Assembly: GCA_903870275.1 (NCBI GenBank)
Contig: CAIQCK010000125.1
Span: 17,199 to 81,198 of the forward strand
Reading direction: 5' to 3'
DNA from: an uncultured bacterium
GTDB lineage: Bacteria; Verrucomicrobiota; Verrucomicrobiia; CAIQCK01
DNA length: 64,000 bases
In this document: positions 59,763 through 64,000 of the stretch, one piece after another
Position numbering within the stretch: position 1 is the stretch's first letter
Layout of the letters: every line of letters starts with the position of its first letter
Notes under the pieces: generated by a model
The model's database searches: none
What the model was told of the DNA's origin: nothing
What the model saw: only the letters and a program-made list of their open reading frames with translations
Program-made: the position numbers and the translations under genes

Positions 59763-60761
59763 ATGATATCGAAACAATGGAGACAGATTTTGCCGGTTGC
59801 TTGCGGACTGATGGCCGCGTGCGCGCTGGCGCAAACCCAGCCGGCCGCCCCGGTGTCTGGCAATCCCGAGGAGGCCGTGGCCAAGGTCAACGGCAAGACG
59901 ATCACACGCCAGCAGTTCGACGAGGCGATGGCGAACGACCTGCGGATGTTGGCGCAACGGGGCATGCAGTTGACGCCGGAGCAGCGGCTCGGCTACGAAC
60001 GGCAGTTGCTTGGGAAACTCGTGGACCAGGAATTGCTGGTGCAGGCCGCCAGCAAGACGCCGGTGGCCGACGCGGACAAGAAAGTGGACGCGCAGATCGC
60101 CCAGATCAAGGGCAATTTCCCCGATCCGAAGATGTTCGACGAGCAGATCAAGAATGCCGGCCGCACCATGGAACAGGTTCGCGCCGACGTGCTCAGGATG
60201 TTGACGGTGCAGGAATTCGTTGAGAAGGAGTTTGCGAGCAAGATCAAGATCAGCGACGACCAGATCAAGGCGTTCTACGATCAAAACCCGCAGTATTTCC
60301 AGAAGCCGCCGCAAGTTCGCGCCAGTCACATCCTCGTCATGGTGCCGCAGGGCGCCACGGACGACGTGAAGGCAACCAAACGCGCGGCGATTGACAAGGC
60401 CCGCGAGCGCGTGACGACCGGCAAGGAGGATTTTGCGAAGGTGGCCGCCGAGGTGAGCGAGGATCCCGGCAGCAAGCAGAAAGGCGGCGACCTGGACTTT
60501 TTCTCCCAAGGCCAGATGGTGCCGGAATTCGACAAGGCCGCGTTCGCTCTGAAGACCGGCGAGGTGAGTGACGTGGTGACGACGCAGTACGGCTACCACA
60601 TCATCAAACAAACCGGCGCGCAGCCGGCGGAGAAGCGTTCGCTCGACCAAATGAAGGACACTATCGCGCGGTTCCTCAAGAAGCGCGACGTGGACAAACT
60701 GATCGGCCAGTTCATCGAAACGCAAAAGGCTGCGGCGAAAATTGAAGTATTCCTGAAATAG
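59763..60761 (+). CDS. SurA/PpiC-type periplasmic peptidyl-prolyl isomerase
   Basis: 332 residues with a signal peptide (cleavage near ALA, residue 23). The N-terminal SurA-like helical domain covers about 35-165 (VNGKTITRQQFDEAMAN). The parvulin PPIase domain is near 180-280: RASHILVMVP, DFAKVAAEVSEDPGSKQKGG, DLDFFSQGQMVPEF and VTTQYGYHIIK. It probably chaperones outer-membrane or secreted proteins. The start at 59763 has AAAGGAAAC as ribosome-binding site. Confidence 0.93.
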   Translation: MISKQWRQILPVACGLMAACALAQTQPAAPVSGNPEEAVAKVNGKTITRQQFDEAMANDLRMLAQRGMQLTPEQRLGYERQLLGKLVDQELLVQAASKTPVADADKKVDAQIAQIKGNFPDPKMFDEQIKNAGRTMEQVRADVLRMLTVQEFVEKEFASKIKISDDQIKAFYDQNPQYFQKPPQVRASHILVMVPQGATDDVKATKRAAIDKARERVTTGKEDFAKVAAEVSEDPGSKQKGGDLDFFSQGQMVPEFDKAAFALKTGEVSDVVTTQYGYHIIKQTGAQPAEKRSLDQMKDTIARFLKKRDVDKLIGQFIETQKAAAKIEVFLK

Positions 60762-60844
60762 GCGCGCCGTTTTTCAGGCGTGACGCGCGACAAATTGAAT
60801 CGCGCCCTCCGCGACGGCGGCGCCCGTTTGGGCAGGCAGTAACC

Positions 60845-61216
60845 ATGGTTCAGAATTCGTTTCTCAGTTTTCTGACGCGCTGGTTCGTCACGGCGGTAGC
60901 GGTGCTGGCGGCGTCGAAACTGGTCAGCGGCATCGACTGTGCCGACATTGGCTCGCTGGCGGTGGCGGCGCTGTTGTTGGGCATCATCAACGCGCTGGTC
61001 CGGCCGGTGTTGTTGCTCATTACACTGCCGGTGAACGTGCTGACGCTCGGCCTATTCACGCTGGTGATCAACGGCGCGCTGTTTCTGCTGGTGGGCCGGG
61101 TGGTGCGCGGGTTTCACGTCGTGGATTTCTGGGCGGGTTTTTTGGGCGCGATCGTTGTCAGCCTCGTCAGTTTCCTGGTCGGCGGCGTGATGCGCCGCGG
61201 CGCGCGCGAGATGTGA
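60845..61216 (+). CDS. Phage-holin-family 4-TM membrane protein
   Basis: 123 residues with four hydrophobic segments, with the family pattern LGIINALVRPVLLLITLPVNVLTLGLF. These widespread small membrane proteins (Phage_holin_4_2 family) are named for weak similarity to holins, but most are chromosomal with unknown roles; there is no phage gene nearby on this side. Follows the SurA-like gene on the same strand after 83 bases. Confidence 0.88.
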   Translation: MVQNSFLSFLTRWFVTAVAVLAASKLVSGIDCADIGSLAVAALLLGIINALVRPVLLLITLPVNVLTLGLFTLVINGALFLLVGRVVRGFHVVDFWAGFLGAIVVSLVSFLVGGVMRRGAREM

Positions 61217-61251
61217 CGGAGCGGCGGAGGCGCAGCGAAATGAGGCGAGGG

Positions 61252-61312
61252 GAGACTCCATCGAGCCATCTCGTTTGGCGGCCGGCTCTGCAAGACGGCT
61301 CGACGGAGTCTC
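61252..61312. repeat. Palindromic element, GAGACTCC family
   Basis: Arms 61252-61267 and 61297-61312 pair at about 15 of 16 positions. The left arm begins with GGAG-A-CTCC, itself a hairpin. It lies in the gap between convergent genes ending at 61216 and 61333. Confidence 0.7.
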
Positions 61313-61332
61313 GCGCCACGGTCACTCCTTCT

Positions 61333-61719
61333 CTACAACCGTTCGCGGCCGGCGTAGCCGCTGTCTATTTCGTGCCAGAACTCGATGTCGTCGTCTTCAA
61401 GTTCCCAGCACAGAAACACCTCGCGGCCTTCGCGCACGTGGGGAAAATCCACAAGGCCCCGGTCGAGGTCTTTGATTTGGATGCCGCGCGAGGTGATGTC
61501 GCGGATGCCTTCGTGAATCGCCAGCATCGCGGTCAAGAGATCGCGAACGGTGTCGCCGCCAATGTCGCCGCCGGTTTGGACAAGCCGGCGGCTCAGGCTC
61601 TTCTCGCATTCGATAAGCCGGTCCCGGGAGGCGTGGATGGAGTCGAAATCGCGGCGCAACGCGCCGAGCAGCCCGCGCGCTTCCTCGACCTGAAAATGTC
61701 TTTTGAACTGAAATGGCAT
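61333..61719 (-). CDS. DUF2203-family protein
   Basis: 128 residues, the family's usual length, from the ATG at 61719. Two helices (ARGLLGALRRDFDSI; LIECEKSLSRRL) precede the conserved GIQIKDLDRGLVDFPHVREG and VFLCWELEDDDIEFWHE, both hallmark segments of DUF2203. Cytoplasmic. The function of this family is unknown. Divergent from the next small gene. Confidence 0.85.
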   Translation of the reverse strand: MPFQFKRHFQVEEARGLLGALRRDFDSIHASRDRLIECEKSLSRRLVQTGGDIGGDTVRDLLTAMLAIHEGIRDITSRGIQIKDLDRGLVDFPHVREGREVFLCWELEDDDIEFWHEIDSGYAGRERL

Positions 61720-61840
61720 CGGGCTAAAATAACACCGGTCCTCGCGGCGGCAAGTTTGTCCGCTGCGGCGCGCGGGGCGAGAAAGGCGTTGCACCAGCGC
61801 CGCGGCTGTGGTTGCATGGCGCGCGATCGAAGGAGATATG

Positions 61841-62131
61841 ATGAGCACGTCAAATGTCCGGCAACAAGTTGAAGATTTGATCAGGGACTGCACCACGGTC
61901 CCGGAGGCGGTGGATCGTTATCAGAAAAAGGGTGTGATCCTGCGGCCGTATCCGATTGAGGCACTGTTTGGCAAAGGGGTCACTGCGGCGCTGGCGGAAC
62001 TGATCCGCGCGCTGTCGGACGGCGGCATCTTCGTGCGCGACGTGCACGGTTCGACGTGCATGCTGGTGGTTTACCGCACCGGGGACTTGATGTATCTGCA
62101 AGGCGAGTTCAGCATCCTCGCGCCAGAATGA
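61841..62131 (+). CDS. Small conserved-looking protein of unknown function
   Basis: 96 residues. AAGGAG precedes two adjacent ATGs (61838 and 61841); the latter has the better spacing. The protein has a helical N-terminus (VRQQVEDLIRDCTTVPEAVD), a middle helix (VTAALAELIRALSD) and a strand-rich end (STCMLVVYRTGDLMYLQG). Codon use matches neighbours and the frame ends cleanly before tRNA-Val. No family recognised. Confidence 0.65.
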   Translation: MSTSNVRQQVEDLIRDCTTVPEAVDRYQKKGVILRPYPIEALFGKGVTAALAELIRALSDGGIFVRDVHGSTCMLVVYRTGDLMYLQGEFSILAPE

Positions 62132-62196
62132 TCGTACCGGACGGCGGAAAGCCGTTGACGCCGGCCCGCGGGTGAGTTTACTGTGCGCGGCACTTC

Positions 62197-62273
62197 GGGC
62201 GCGTAGCTCAGTTGGTTAGAGCACTACCTTGACATGGTAGGGGTCACAGGTTCGAGTCCTGTCGCGCCCACCA
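62197..62273 (+). tRNA. tRNA-Val (GAC)
   Basis: Complete cloverleaf: acceptor GGGCGCG/CGCGCCC, anticodon stem CTACC/GGTAG with loop TTGACAT (anticodon GAC), T-arm ACAGG TTCGAGT CCTGT, discriminator A and encoded CCA (62271-62273). Its 3' half is a likely attachment site for the adjacent integrase. Confidence 0.97.
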
Positions 62274-62319
62274 TCTTTTCCTAGGAAAATGGCGGGTTTG
62301 AGTTCCGCGTGACAGAAAC

Positions 62320-63621
62320 GTGACAACTCGACGGAATAAAACGGGCGAATCCTTCCGCAACTGCGGAAAGGAAATCGTGCTCGTCCGTCAGTCCGGCGTT
62401 TCGGTCAGAATCTTTCGCGTGAAAAGGAGGGGGGTCACAAGCTACCTCATTGCCTACTACCTTAACGGGCGGCGACTCCGTGAAACGTTCCGAGGCGACC
62501 TGAATGCCGCTACCGCACGTGCCAGAGAAATCGCGCGGCAGATTGGCGCGCAAATCGCTGGCACAGGTGTGTTGCCAGCGACTGAAGTCGAGGTTCATCT
62601 TGCAGCAGTCGAATCCCTGAAACCGCTTGGCGTGTCGCTTGCCGTTGCTGTGCAGGAATATATTGCCGCCCGCCAACGAATCGGCGGTCGTCCGCTACTG
62701 GAAGCGGCGGACTTCTACTCCAAACACGGCAATGTGGACCTGCCCAAACGCGCGCTCGCCGAGGTCGTGCAGGAAATGCTGGACGCCAAGAAAGCGGATG
62801 GCATGACGGACCGTTATCGTACACATCTTGCTTACGCGCTGGCTCCGGCTTGCGATGTGCTGACGAAGTCCGTGTCCGAACTCACGACAGCCGAGATTGA
62901 TGATTACCTTCGCAGCCTGACCTTCAGCACGCGCTCGCGTCACAATGTCCGCGCAGCGCTGGTAACGGCGTTCGCGTTTGCGAAGAGCCGTGGTTACCTG
63001 CCAAGGGACCGGGAAACGGCGGCCGAGAACTCCACGCGCGTGAAAGTGAAAACGGGAGAGGTGGAAATTTTCACGCCGAGGGAAATGGCGGCGCTGTTGG
63101 CGGCGGCAGATGCTGACTCGTTGCCGCTGATCGCACTGGGGGGATTTGCCGGACTTCGAACGGCTGAGATTTCGCGGCTAGAATGGAAGGACATAGACTT
63201 CGCACAAGGCATCATCACCGTGAGTGCGGCCAAAAGCAAAACCGCTTCGCGACGCATCGTGCAGATACTGCCCAACCTCGCGAAATGGCTTGTGCCGTGG
63301 GCGAGCTGCACCGGTCCCATCATGCCCGTGGCGCACTTGAGCGATTCGTCTGCGTGGTGCCGTCTGTGGGAGCGCGAGAAGCGCGTGGCGGAAGTTGCCG
63401 GGGTGAAGTGGAAACACAATGCGCTTCGACATTCATTCGGTTCTTACCGGCTTGCGCAGATCAAGAACGCGGCAGAAGTCGCACTCGAAATGGGCAACTC
63501 GCCGCAGATGATCTTCAAACACTATCGGGAACTGGTGACGCCGCGCGACGCGGCGGCGTGGTGGGCGATTGCGCCGGAGCGCGCCGGCAACGTCATTCCG
63601 ATGCAGGCGAAGATGCACTAG
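62320..63621 (+). CDS. Tyrosine integrase of a tRNA-Val-associated element
   Basis: 433 residues from a GTG at 62320, 46 bases after tRNA-Val. The catalytic Arg I is R280 in GFAGLRTAEI, Arg II is R370 in NALRHSFGS, and the nucleophile is Y402 in FKHYREL. The canonical His three residues before Arg II is Asn (N367, with H366 just before), and the later GH position reads GNSP. This variant pattern occurs as a block (NALRH and GNSPQMI), so it is probably a functional subgroup. An N-terminal SAM-like domain is at about 150-240. It probably catalysed insertion at the tRNA 3' end. Confidence 0.9.
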   Translation: MTTRRNKTGESFRNCGKEIVLVRQSGVSVRIFRVKRRGVTSYLIAYYLNGRRLRETFRGDLNAATARAREIARQIGAQIAGTGVLPATEVEVHLAAVESLKPLGVSLAVAVQEYIAARQRIGGRPLLEAADFYSKHGNVDLPKRALAEVVQEMLDAKKADGMTDRYRTHLAYALAPACDVLTKSVSELTTAEIDDYLRSLTFSTRSRHNVRAALVTAFAFAKSRGYLPRDRETAAENSTRVKVKTGEVEIFTPREMAALLAAADADSLPLIALGGFAGLRTAEISRLEWKDIDFAQGIITVSAAKSKTASRRIVQILPNLAKWLVPWASCTGPIMPVAHLSDSSAWCRLWEREKRVAEVAGVKWKHNALRHSFGSYRLAQIKNAAEVALEMGNSPQMIFKHYRELVTPRDAAAWWAIAPERAGNVIPMQAKMH

Positions 63622-63797
63622 CGGCAGATGGAGGTGGCCTAAGACGGGATTGGCTGATTTGGACGAAGCCGGTTACGCGGCCAGGCTCAAGGGAAACTCC
63701 GCTAGAGCATGCGGAGGACAAAGATGCAGGAAGGCTGCCCCCGTTGCCTCATGGATAAATGACACCGAAGGACTCTGAGTAGGCAGGTGTGATTGAC

Positions 63798-64000
63798 TCA
63801 GGTTTTCGTGTTTGTTGGATAGCGTACTCTCGCTGTCAATCCCCCTCCTTGCGGAGGAGCGCCCGCAGGGCGGGACAGAACTTCCGCCGCCGCCAAGATG
63901 GGTTTCAAACGTCGTTCCAATTCCGTTTTCAACACAAAGGGATCCAAGCTCTCGTAGCGATCCCGCAGTTGCCGCCGCGCTTTCTGACCGAGCACACCTC
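63798..64000 (-). CDS. C-terminal fragment of a probable transposase or integrase, 5' part beyond the right edge
   Basis: The minus strand is open from the right edge to a TGA at 63798-63800, giving 66 residues. The segment LRDRYESLDPFVLKTELERR resembles C-termini of DDE/rve-type transposases of Planctomycetes and Verrucomicrobia. The last 25 residues look like read-through into non-coding DNA. Identification is from pattern only. Confidence 0.4.
   Translation of the reverse strand, partial: GVLGQKARRQLRDRYESLDPFVLKTELERRLKPILAAAEVLSRPAGAPPQGGGLTARVRYPTNTKT

Noticed and set aside
60845..61216. Prophage holin
   Set aside because: This small four-helix family is mostly chromosomal and no phage structural or lysis genes lie beside it.

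Overview
The window is GC-rich bacterial chromosome with many secreted and sugar-related proteins. The combination of a formylglycine-type sulfatase, a Tat-exported Gfo/Idh/MocA oxidoreductase and sugar-isomerase-like protein, a PPC-domain protein, a hydrazine-synthase-alpha-like c-type cytochrome, a DUF1080 domain fused to a receptor-like kinase, a giant S53 peptidase and an exosortase/PEP-CTERM locus points to the PVC superphylum, most likely Verrucomicrobiota (Pedosphaera/Limisphaerales-like). This is inferred from gene content only; no marker gene was compared.

Layout. 1-8.6 kb: secreted oxidoreductase (runs off the left edge), a membrane methyltransferase, a TPR/metallo-beta-lactamase fusion, an SDR, a sulfatase and a sugar-isomerase-like protein, separated by repeat-rich spacers. 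8.9-18.9 kb: two secreted proteins sharing a paralogous C-terminal domain, an L,D-transpeptidase, asd, a DUF4139-like protein, pepA, purC, a Xer recombinase and rnc. 18.9-26.6 kb: a PPC-domain protein, glnE, and a rhomboid protease coupled to a cyclophilin-like protein. 26.7-31.4 kb: a secreted barrel-like protein, a DUF5009-type membrane acyltransferase and an esterase-like hydrolase. 31.9-36.9 kb: an exosortase operon containing its own PEP-CTERM substrate, a TPR protein, the exosortase, a small membrane protein and an EpsI-like protein, the last three joined by ATGA overlaps. 37-46.8 kb: a c-type cytochrome-like protein, galE with a thioredoxin-like protein, and a 1837-residue S53 peptidase. 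47-58 kb: large secreted unknowns, a kinase/pseudokinase/LRR/DUF1080 receptor, a metzincin-like protease, a double redoxin and a frameshifted gene remnant. 58.3-62.3 kb: tRNA-Lys, an M42-like peptidase, a SurA/PpiC-type isomerase, a small holin-family membrane protein, DUF2203 and tRNA-Val. 62.3-64 kb: a tyrosine integrase directly after tRNA-Val and a transposase-like fragment cut by the right edge, probably the start of an integrated element.

Three things stand out. First, the spacers are full of palindromes whose arms are often themselves palindromes, in several unrelated sequence families. Second, a promoter-leader-RBS-start-codon block is repeated upstream of two unrelated neighbouring genes, with a third truncated copy between them. 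Third, two protein-level architectures deserve attention: the tandem kinase/pseudokinase receptor and the self-contained exosortase operon. No CRISPR array, rRNA operon or replication origin was seen.
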